NCBI GenBank assembly: GCA_009668925.1
Contig: SBEK01000028.1
Location: forward strand, 1-28,705
DNA length: 28,705 nt
Direction: 5' to 3'
Source of the DNA: Deltaproteobacteria bacterium
Lineage (GTDB): Bacteria > Desulfobacterota > Syntrophia > Syntrophales > Smithellaceae
The notes under the pieces: generated by a model
Told to the model about the DNA's origin: nothing
The model's input: the letters and a program-made list of their open reading frames with translations, nothing else
Database searches by the model: none
In this document: one piece after another, positions 1-7,163 of the stretch
Layout: every line of letters starts with the position of its first letter
Position numbering within the stretch: the stretch's first letter is position 1
Translations under genes and position numbers: made by a program

Positions 1-52
1 GCTTAATGGGACGCAATGCTTAAAACTAATGTCTTGAGGAGGGCCATACGTT

Positions 53-1480
53 ATGAAGTCTAATGCCAGATATGTTTCGATTACATTCCTGCTTTTTTTA
101 TTGTTGCTCTTACCGGGATTGGCTGCGGCCGATCCTCTGGAGAAAGCCAATGCTGCCTTCGATGTAAACAAGATGGCCGACATGTCCGACTACGATCCAT
201 CAAATCCAGTTGTCCCCACCGGAGACACGATCAAGATTGCGGTTGTCGCTTCTTTTTCCGGACCGGGGGCGATCAACGGCCAGTTATACTGGATTATGGT
301 GCAATGGGCCGCCCATGATATCAACAAGCGGGGCGGGATCTTCGTTGACGGTAAAAAGAAACTCGTCCAGGTCTTGAAGGCCGACCACATGGGAAAACCC
401 GATCAGTGCAAGAAAATCTGTGAGAGAATGATTCTGCAGGAGAAGGTCCATGCCCTGTGGGGCACCGACGGCAGCCACCTGATGAAGATCATCAACGAAG
501 TGGCCAATAAGTATAAAGTCATCTCTCTCAATGCCTCCTCCGGCGCCGACGATATTCAGGATGCGACAAATTTCGGGCGCTATTCCTTCATGACCGCTTT
601 TTCCACCATCCAGCAAGGACGTGGTATGGCGTATTTTTATGGTCAGATTCGGAAAAAAGAGAAGAAATTTTATATCCTGAATCAGGATTACGGAATGGGT
701 CATATTCTCGGGCAGGCTTTCCGGGAGGGCCTGAAAGAGTACTATCCCGAAGCGCAGGTCGTGGGAGAGGATTACCACAAGCTGTTCTTAACCGACTTTG
801 CTCCCTACCTGGCCAAGATCAAAGCTTCCGGGGCTGAGGTTATCTTCACCGGCGACTGGTCCCCCGACTGCAAAAACCTGCTCAAACAGGCCCGGCAATT
901 GGGAATAAATCTGCCCTTCGCCAATGTATGGATGAGCGAAGTCGGCATGCTCAAAGAGATCGGTATCGACGGGACCAAGGGATTGATCAATATCAGTCCG
1001 TTTGACGTGCCTGCCCCGTTTAAAGGCGCGCCCGGATATGCCAAGTTTTTTCACACCTGGAACAGCCTGTGGAAAAATAAATGGAAGGAGCCGCCCTACA
1101 ATAGCCCGGGCTTTGAGCACCTGGTCGGGGCCGGCGGCACCTGGCTTATGAACACCTATTGGCTGCTCAGCGTTATGGAGCGTGCCGGGAGTACGGACCC
1201 GGAAAAAATCATCAGGATCTGGGAAGGCGACACCTATCGCTACGTCAACGGGAAGGTCGTCAAGATGCGGCCCTGCGACCATAAAATAATCCAGGATCTC
1301 GGCATTGCTGAATACGTTCCACCTGAGCAGCAGAAAGTATCGATGACGATTCCGCCTTACTACTGGTTCAATAACACTTCCTTTACCGGTCCGGTCTACA
1401 AAATTCCAGCGGCCAAGGTAATGCCGTGGATGGACCAGAAACTGGACCGCTGCAAGGGCAAGAGCGGCTGGGGCGAATAA
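53..1480 (+). CDS. Liv-type ABC transporter solute-binding protein (SBP1)
   Basis: Predicted periplasmic solute-binding protein of the branched-chain amino acid (LivK/Peripla_BP_6) type, 475 aa. A signal peptide of about 26 residues (basic start, long Leu-rich core, AAA before DP) precedes a mature protein whose fold begins near residue 60 with KIAVVASFSGPGAINGQ. The start is supported by GAGGAGG at about 36-42, roughly 10 nt before ATG. The C-terminal segment with FVPPEQQK, PPYYW and a DRCKGK-type end is shared with the two other SBPs in this window (18570-20039, 20340-21812), so all three are paralogues. SBP1 resembles SBP3 most, since both have GPGAINGQ and KPDQCKKICERM. No permease or ATPase gene lies in the window. 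The ligand is unknown. Members of this family next to CoA ligases often bind organic or aromatic acids, so the neighbours suggest a carboxylate rather than an amino acid. Confidence 0.9.
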   Translation: MKSNARYVSITFLLFLLLLLPGLAAADPLEKANAAFDVNKMADMSDYDPSNPVVPTGDTIKIAVVASFSGPGAINGQLYWIMVQWAAHDINKRGGIFVDGKKKLVQVLKADHMGKPDQCKKICERMILQEKVHALWGTDGSHLMKIINEVANKYKVISLNASSGADDIQDATNFGRYSFMTAFSTIQQGRGMAYFYGQIRKKEKKFYILNQDYGMGHILGQAFREGLKEYYPEAQVVGEDYHKLFLTDFAPYLAKIKASGAEVIFTGDWSPDCKNLLKQARQLGINLPFANVWMSEVGMLKEIGIDGTKGLINISPFDVPAPFKGAPGYAKFFHTWNSLWKNKWKEPPYNSPGFEHLVGAGGTWLMNTYWLLSVMERAGSTDPEKIIRIWEGDTYRYVNGKVVKMRPCDHKIIQDLGIAEYVPPEQQKVSMTIPPYYWFNNTSFTGPVYKIPAAKVMPWMDQKLDRCKGKSGWGE

Positions 1481-1581
1481 ATACATTCATAAAGAACAAC
1501 GAAGGGCGTCGGGAAGATACGCTCAAAGCAGGCAATTTTTCCCGGCGCCATTGATTTGTTTAAGGAAGGATACGGCAAAAA

Positions 1582-2382
1582 ATGGATTTGAAACTGACAG
1601 GTAAAACGGCCATCGTGACCGGTGGGGGCAGGGGCATCGGCAGAGGCATCGCCCTCAGTCTGGCTGCGGAAGGCGCAACGGTCGTCGTGCCGGACTTGAC
1701 GGCGGAAGATGCCCAAAAAGTTATTGCGGAAATCGCGGCCCGAGGCGGAGCCGGTCTGGCGCTCGAGGCCGATGCTGCGGATGAAAAGGAAATCGAACGC
1801 ATCATCGAAAGAACCAAGGAAGCCTATGGAGACATCGACATTGTGGTCAACAACGTGGCCGGCGGCACGGGTCCCGTGCCGATTGCACGCATGGCCGTTT
1901 TGGATTGGGACCGGGTGATCGAACTGACGCTGAAAAGTGCGTTTCTTTTTTCCCGGGCCGCGGCTCGCGAAATGATTCCCCGAAAGCAGGGCAGGATCAT
2001 TAACATCGCATCGCTGGCCGGCAGGATCGGGCAGCCTCTGATGGGACCCTACTCCGTGGGAAAATTCGGCGTGGTGGGGCTCACTCAGGTCATGGCCAAA
2101 GAACTCGGACGGTATGCAATTACCGTCAATGCCGTGTGTCCCGGCTTCGTTTACACTCCCGGGTTTGAACAAACGTTCATAAAAATGAAAGACATGTATT
2201 CGACCTTGAAGGACAAGAGCCCGAAAGAAATTTTCATGGACACGGTAAAGGAACAAACCGTCCTGGGGCAGCCTCAAACCCCCGAAGACGTGGGAAGCCT
2301 GGTCGCCTTTCTCGCATCTGAAGAAGCAAAAAACATTACCGGTCAGGCGATCAGCGTGGACGGCGGCGCGGCCATGCGCTGA
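1582..2382 (+). CDS. Short-chain dehydrogenase/reductase (classical SDR)
   Basis: NAD(P)-dependent oxidoreductase of the classical SDR family, 266 aa, which is normal length. The cofactor motif TGGGRGIG is at residues 13-20, NNVAG at 90-94, the catalytic Ser at 144, and the YxxxK pair at Tyr157 and Lys161. Asp38 at the end of the second beta strand suggests a preference for NAD(H) over NADP(H). The C-terminal ITGQAISVDGG motif is complete. An AAGGAAGG ribosome binding site lies about 10 nt upstream of ATG. The gene lies about 100 bp after SBP1 and just before the ene-reductase gene, all on one strand. It probably oxidises a hydroxyacyl-CoA or a cyclic alcohol intermediate. Family members include 3-hydroxyacyl-CoA and 2-hydroxycyclohexanecarboxyl-CoA dehydrogenases as well as 3-oxoacyl-ACP reductases, and the substrate cannot be chosen from sequence. 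Confidence 0.9.
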   Translation: MDLKLTGKTAIVTGGGRGIGRGIALSLAAEGATVVVPDLTAEDAQKVIAEIAARGGAGLALEADAADEKEIERIIERTKEAYGDIDIVVNNVAGGTGPVPIARMAVLDWDRVIELTLKSAFLFSRAAAREMIPRKQGRIINIASLAGRIGQPLMGPYSVGKFGVVGLTQVMAKELGRYAITVNAVCPGFVYTPGFEQTFIKMKDMYSTLKDKSPKEIFMDTVKEQTVLGQPQTPEDVGSLVAFLASEEAKNITGQAISVDGGAAMR

Positions 2383-2455
2383 AGGAAGATGAAAATGAAG
2401 ATCACGGGCCATGGGTCCGGAAAGAAATTCAGATGAGGGAGTGAGAAGCAGGAGT

Positions 2456-4414
2456 ATGAAAGAATTGAATCATTTAATGTCGCCCATCCGGATCGGGTCT
2501 CTGGAGCTTGCCAATCGGGTGGTGATGCCGCCCATGGGAACGAGCCTCGCGAATGATGACGGTACGGTAAGCGAAGCGAATCTGGCCTATATGCGGCGCC
2601 GGGCTCAAAGCGGGGCCGCCCTCTATATTACCGAGGTTACGGAGGTCCATCCCAGCGGCGCGAATTCGCCCCAGTGCCTGGGAGCGTGGGATGACAAGTT
2701 CGTCCCGGGGCTGGCGCAATTTGCCGATGTTGTCCACGCCCGGGGCGGAAAAATTGCCATGCAGCTCCACCACTCGGGCCGCGAGAGCCTGTATCAGACC
2801 AAACGGAAAACTGCCCTCGCCCCGTCAGCCATCGGGAGCCACATCTTCGGAGTCATCGGGACGCCGCGGGAAATGACCCCGGAGGATATTGCCGAAGCCA
2901 TCGCTGCCTTCGGCGCCGCGGCCAGGCGGGCTAAAATGGCCGGCTATGATGCGGTCGAACTTCACGGAGCCCATGGTTACCTGCTCATGCAGTTTCTTTC
3001 CGCCTTTTCCAATCAACGCACCGACGCCTATGGCGGAGATTTCCGCAGCCGGGCGCGCTTTATGATCGAGTGCCTCCGGGAGGTGCGCCGGGAGGTCGGA
3101 GAAGACTTTCCCGTCTGGATCCGGATTTCCGGAGCCGAAGAGATCAAGGGCGGGTATACGATCGACGATATGGTAACCATTGTTCCCGACCTGATTGCCG
3201 CCGGCGCGGACATGCTCCATGTCTCCTTCGGCACGCACGGAAATGCCCAAATCTTCACGGCTGCCCCCAATCCGAGCGCGCCCATCGAGTATGGGGAAGG
3301 TTATCAGACCGGTCTGGCCCGCAGAATCAAGGAAGTGTCTACTGTTCCGGTCATTGCCGTCGGCCGCTTCATGGATCCGTATTTGATGGATGACGTCATT
3401 GCCCGGGGAGATGCGGACCTGGTTGCCGTCGGACGCCAGCACCTCGCAGACCCCGATTTTCTGAAGAACGCTCTGGAAGGACATCCGGAAGACACGTGCG
3501 AATGCCTGGCCTGCAATCAGGGCTGCATTGAGCGGGAAGCCCTGGAGAGGAAGCCGCTGCGCTGCGCCATTAACCCGGAAACAGGGCAGGAACTGGTTTA
3601 CCCCGTTTCAAAGGCCGCAACCAGCCGCAAGGTCTGGGTGATCGGCGGCGGGCCGGCGGGTCTGACGGCGGCTTACGAAGCAGCACGACTCGGGCACCGG
3701 GTTACACTCTTCGAGAAAGAAAAGGAAACAGGCGGTCAGGTCCGCTATGCGGAAAAAGCGCCGTATAAGGCGGCCTATGGCAAATGGATCCATACGCTCA
3801 CGGCTAAGTGCCGGAAGAAGGGCGCAGATATCCGATTGGGCACGGAAGTCACCGAGGCCATGATTGCCCGGGAAAAGCCGGAATCTGTCATTCTCGCAAT
3901 CGGCGCGGACAAAGCAATCTGTCCGGCGGAGGGCATTGGCATGCCGATCGTGTGCGATGCCTGGCAAATCCTGAATGGAGAAGTTGCGCCAAAGGACAAT
4001 GCCGTAGTGATTGGCGGCGGTTTGGTGGGCATGGAAACGGCGGATTATCTTTGTGCAAAAGGAGTCAAGAATATCACCCTGGTCGAGATGCTGGCCAAAA
4101 TGCCGGTTGCGCCCGTTTCGGCGCATGGCGTCATGCTCCACCGGCGCCTGGGCGCCGCAGGGGCGAAGCTGATGTTCAATACTCAGGTGAAGAAAATCGA
4201 AGAAGGCGTTGTCCATGTCCATACAGGCGGTGAAGACCGCAAGATTGAGCCGGTGGCCCAGGTGATTATCGCCGTCGGCGTCACCCCGAGGCAGAAGCTG
4301 AAAGAAATGCTCGAAAGAGAGCATATCCGGCATTTCATTATCGGGGATGCCAAAGAACCGCGCCGCATCATCGAAGCGACGGAAGAAGGCGCTCTGGCTG
4401 CCTGGGCGATGTGA
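2456..4414 (+). CDS. NADH:flavin oxidoreductase / 2,4-dienoyl-CoA reductase-type ene-reductase
   Basis: Three-part iron-sulfur flavoenzyme of the FadH / 2-enoate reductase / BaiCD-BaiH type, 652 aa from this start. The N-terminal old-yellow-enzyme TIM barrel has HGAHGYLLMQFLS with the active-site His pair at 170 and 173. A 4Fe-4S site follows with Cys350, Cys353, Cys357 and Cys370 (CLACNQGC then RCAINP). The C-terminal FAD/NADH domain has GGGPAG at 397-402 and a second dinucleotide motif VVIGGGLVGMETA. The family transfers hydride from NAD(P)H through FAD, the cluster and FMN to an activated C=C bond. The start is uncertain: the in-frame ATG at 2411 and GTG at 2441 are also possible, because the only clear purine stretch (about 2434-2439) fits none of them well. 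ATG 2456 is chosen because MKELNHLMSPIRIG is the usual family N-terminus. The substrate is probably an enoyl- or dienoyl-CoA of the local pathway. Confidence 0.88.
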   Translation: MKELNHLMSPIRIGSLELANRVVMPPMGTSLANDDGTVSEANLAYMRRRAQSGAALYITEVTEVHPSGANSPQCLGAWDDKFVPGLAQFADVVHARGGKIAMQLHHSGRESLYQTKRKTALAPSAIGSHIFGVIGTPREMTPEDIAEAIAAFGAAARRAKMAGYDAVELHGAHGYLLMQFLSAFSNQRTDAYGGDFRSRARFMIECLREVRREVGEDFPVWIRISGAEEIKGGYTIDDMVTIVPDLIAAGADMLHVSFGTHGNAQIFTAAPNPSAPIEYGEGYQTGLARRIKEVSTVPVIAVGRFMDPYLMDDVIARGDADLVAVGRQHLADPDFLKNALEGHPEDTCECLACNQGCIEREALERKPLRCAINPETGQELVYPVSKAATSRKVWVIGGGPAGLTAAYEAARLGHRVTLFEKEKETGGQVRYAEKAPYKAAYGKWIHTLTAKCRKKGADIRLGTEVTEAMIAREKPESVILAIGADKAICPAEGIGMPIVCDAWQILNGEVAPKDNAVVIGGGLVGMETADYLCAKGVKNITLVEMLAKMPVAPVSAHGVMLHRRLGAAGAKLMFNTQVKKIEEGVVHVHTGGEDRKIEPVAQVIIAVGVTPRQKLKEMLEREHIRHFIIGDAKEPRRIIEATEEGALAAWAM

Positions 4415-4484
4415 GCCCGATAGGGCCGGATAAACGCAATCAAACGTTACGAAACTGGAAAATTTAAAGAAAGGAACAACATAT

Positions 4485-6023
4485 ATGATTAAAACAGTAG
4501 AGCAGTATCTGGAGAGTTTGAATGACGGACGGGAAGTTTGGTGCCTGGGAGAAAAAGTAAAGGATGTCCGGACCCACCCCACGGTGAGCACCATTGTCAG
4601 AGTGGCGGCCATGGATTACGTCCTGCCGAACCATCCCGATTTCCGGGACCTTTTTGTGACCAAGGACCAGGACGGCGAGGACATCAATTTCCTCCTCACC
4701 GCACCCAAATCAGTGGAAGACATGCTGCGCCGGCGCGAATGTTACACCGTCGGGGTCCGGTCCGGCGGCGGGGTCATGGTTCATTGCATGGGCGCTGATG
4801 CGCTCGCGGCCTTTGCCGTGGCGGCCCAGGTCATGGACAAGAATCTGGGGACGAACTACACGGAGCGCGTCAAGAATTACCAGCGCTACCTGCAGAAGAA
4901 CGACCTGGGCATCACCGGCGCCATCACGGATGTGAAAGGTGATCGCAGCCTCCATCCCTCGAAGCAGAAGCAGCACAAGGATTATTACCTGCGGATCGTG
5001 GACAGGCAGAAGGACGGCATCGTGGTCAGCGGCGCCAAGGTGCACATCAGTTCCTCGCCCTGCGCCAATGAGCTGCTGTGCCTCCCCTGCCGGACCCACG
5101 GTGAAGATGACAAAGATTACGCCCTGGCCTTTGCCGTGCCCGTCAGCACGCCCGGTGTGAAGCTTCTGGGGGTTGAGCCGAACTTCCGTCTTTACGATGG
5201 GGAATGCGAATGGGATTATCCCCTCTCCGACCACTTCCAGCCGTCGGAATCCCTGATCGTCTTCGACAACGTCTTTGTGCCCTGGGAGCGCGTCTTCATG
5301 TGCGGAGAATGGCAGTATTCCCAGATTCTGGCTTACGCCTTTGCCAGTTATCACCGTCTCTTCGGTACCTGCAAGATGACCGGTACCCTGGAGATCATGA
5401 CCGGGGCCGCCCATCTGATCGCGGAATACAACGGCGTACAGAATGCCCCGCATGTCCGGAAGAAGCTGGCCTGGATGGCCTATATTACGGAAACGGTGCA
5501 GATGCTCGGGAAACAGGCCTGCCTGGAGCCGATCACGGAGTTCGGGATGGACACGATGATGCCCAACCGCATGGCCATCAACGCCTCCAAGTGGACCTAC
5601 GCCAGCAACATCCACACGATCGTCCAGCATATGCAGGACATCGGCGGCGGTTTGGCGACCACGGTGCCGGCCTATCGGGATTGGAAGAACCCGGAAATCC
5701 AGCCCTACATCGAGAAGTACCTGGGGGCAAAGGACGGCATTCCGACCGAACAGCGGCTGCGCATCCTGCGGCTGATCAAGGACGTCACCGGCAACCATAT
5801 TCCGACCGACACGATTCACGGCGAAGGTTCCATGGCGGCCCAGGAGATGTTCCTTTACACCAGCGCGAACTGGAAAAAAATGCGGTCCGCGGCGCTCAGG
5901 GCTGCGTATGTTGACGGCTGGCAGGACGATCCGATTTACGGCAAACTTCCCACGCGTAAGGGATCGGTCAATATGCCTCCGATCGATGAATCATACGAGA
6001 GCTTCGCAAAAACAGCAAAGTAG
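4485..6023 (+). CDS. 4-hydroxybutyryl-CoA dehydratase / HpaB-family flavoprotein, atypical Fe-S ligand set
   Basis: Member of the 4-hydroxyphenylacetate 3-hydroxylase superfamily, 512 aa, closest in pattern to 4-hydroxybutyryl-CoA dehydratase/vinylacetyl-CoA isomerase (AbfD): TDVKGDRSLHPS, VFDNVFVPWERVF, YHR...CK near 289-297, and HGEGSMAAQ. The Clostridium aminobutyricum enzyme binds its 4Fe-4S cluster through Cys99, Cys103, His292 and Cys299. By my eye alignment Cys101 (VHCMGADAL), His290 and Cys296 correspond to the last three, but the Cys99 position is Val97, and the His-Cys spacing is one residue shorter. Glu275 and Lys297 match other active-site positions. The protein is probably an FAD enzyme acting on a CoA ester, but it may bind no cluster or an altered one, so true 4-HB-CoA dehydration is unproven. 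The gene follows the ene-reductase with a 70-nt gap and an AAAGGA-type ribosome binding site. Alternatives are a flavin monooxygenase (less likely in an anaerobe) or an isomerase. Confidence 0.8.
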   Translation: MIKTVEQYLESLNDGREVWCLGEKVKDVRTHPTVSTIVRVAAMDYVLPNHPDFRDLFVTKDQDGEDINFLLTAPKSVEDMLRRRECYTVGVRSGGGVMVHCMGADALAAFAVAAQVMDKNLGTNYTERVKNYQRYLQKNDLGITGAITDVKGDRSLHPSKQKQHKDYYLRIVDRQKDGIVVSGAKVHISSSPCANELLCLPCRTHGEDDKDYALAFAVPVSTPGVKLLGVEPNFRLYDGECEWDYPLSDHFQPSESLIVFDNVFVPWERVFMCGEWQYSQILAYAFASYHRLFGTCKMTGTLEIMTGAAHLIAEYNGVQNAPHVRKKLAWMAYITETVQMLGKQACLEPITEFGMDTMMPNRMAINASKWTYASNIHTIVQHMQDIGGGLATTVPAYRDWKNPEIQPYIEKYLGAKDGIPTEQRLRILRLIKDVTGNHIPTDTIHGEGSMAAQEMFLYTSANWKKMRSAALRAAYVDGWQDDPIYGKLPTRKGSVNMPPIDESYESFAKTAK

Positions 6024-6058
6024 CAATGGATGAAGCCCGGCGGACATTGCGCTTAGCC

Positions 6059-6136
6059 TTGTCCGGCCGGGCGATCTTCTTCTGCAAAAGACTCAGACTC
6101 AGGAGTTCATTGCAGAAGAAGAGTGCGTCCGGACAA
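6059..6136. terminator. Large two-part inverted repeat between dehydratase-like gene and ADH
   Basis: Outer arms TTGTCCGG (6059-6066) and CCGGACAA (6129-6136) enclose inner arms TCTTCTTCTGCAA (6075-6087) and TTGCAGAAGAAGA (6110-6122), which pair perfectly over 13 bp around a 22-nt loop. No U-tract follows, so this is either a processing or attenuation hairpin separating the two genes, or a small palindromic repeat. The folding is certain and the function is inferred. Confidence 0.5.
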
Positions 6137-6186
6137 ATCGGGTCATCCTTGGGCAACTGGAAAAAATATCACATCAGGAGATCTTC

Positions 6187-7107
6187 ATGAAAAAAGCGAT
6201 TTATCATGGGATTCGGGACGTCCGGGTGGAAGACGTTCCGGATCCTTTGCCGGGTCCCGGCGAAGTTAAAGTAAAAATTAAGTACTGCGGAATTTGCGGG
6301 TCCGACCTGCACGAATATCTGCACGGTCCCTTCCCGGAAAGCCCCTTCGGCCATGAGGCCTGCGGCACCATCGTCGCAATCGGTGAAGGCGTCAAGGGCT
6401 ATCAAATCGGGGACCGGGTCTGCGCCATCATCAACGGCTCTTACGCCGAAGCATCGGTTTGCACCCTGGATCGGCTGATCAGAATTCCCGATGACATGGC
6501 GTGGCAGCGGGCCGCGGTGCTTGAACCCTTGGCCGGGGCTGCGTACGCCCTTGAACGCGGCCGCGTCAAGGCCGAAGATACAGTTTTCATTGCCGGCGCC
6601 GGCACGGTGGGGTTGATGCTGCTTTTGGGCCTCAAGGCCATGGGCGTGCGGACGGTTTTCATGACCGATATGCTTGAAAACAGGCGAAAGAAGGCCCTGG
6701 AACTCGGGGCGACTCTGGCCTGGAGTCCCCGGGAGATCAAAAGTCCGGCGAAGATAAAGGAGCTGACGCAGGGACAGGGGGTAGACGTGGCCATCGAAGC
6801 CGTCGGCATCGAGACAACACTCAAGGATTGCCTGGCATCGGTTCGCCGTCAGGGGACGGTTATCGTCCAGGGGATCTTCACCGAAAAAGCTCTGGTTCAC
6901 ATGCTGGGCTTTGTGACCCGGGAGACCACGATGATCGGAACTAACTTCATGAATCCCATCCTGGCGATGAACTGGCTGGATGCGGGAGAGATCAAACCCG
7001 AGTCCACCATTACGGACATTATCCCTCTCAATAAGATCGTTGCCGGCGGCTTCGAGGTTCTGGCCGGAAAAAGCGAGACAGCCATCAAGATCCTGGTTGA
7101 GCCGTGA
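6187..7107 (+). CDS. Short zinc-dependent alcohol dehydrogenase (MDR family)
   Basis: Medium-chain dehydrogenase/reductase, 306 aa. Catalytic zinc ligands are visible: Cys37 in CGICGSDLHEY, His56-Glu57 in FGHEACG, and Glu113 in LEPLAG. The NAD(P)-binding GAGTVG is at 137-142. The protein is about 40 residues shorter than typical 345-aa members because the lobe holding the four structural-zinc cysteines is missing: GDRVCA runs almost directly into SYAEAS. It probably oxidises a secondary alcohol or hydroxyacyl intermediate, as in butanediol- or sorbitol-dehydrogenase-like enzymes, but the substrate is unknown. AGGAG lies about 7 nt before ATG. It is followed after 56 nt by the acyl-CoA dehydrogenase gene. 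This very junction is duplicated and decayed at 8826-9383, so the two genes have travelled together. Confidence 0.88.
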   Translation: MKKAIYHGIRDVRVEDVPDPLPGPGEVKVKIKYCGICGSDLHEYLHGPFPESPFGHEACGTIVAIGEGVKGYQIGDRVCAIINGSYAEASVCTLDRLIRIPDDMAWQRAAVLEPLAGAAYALERGRVKAEDTVFIAGAGTVGLMLLLGLKAMGVRTVFMTDMLENRRKKALELGATLAWSPREIKSPAKIKELTQGQGVDVAIEAVGIETTLKDCLASVRRQGTVIVQGIFTEKALVHMLGFVTRETTMIGTNFMNPILAMNWLDAGEIKPESTITDIIPLNKIVAGGFEVLAGKSETAIKILVEP

Positions 7108-7163
7108 TGAATGATGGAGAATCCGGCCTCAAATAAAATAACGACGATTTAAGGAGATACTTC

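Noticed and set aside
4710..5819. Minus-strand open frame opposite the dehydratase-like gene
   Set aside because: Shadow frame with no ribosome binding site or family resemblance.
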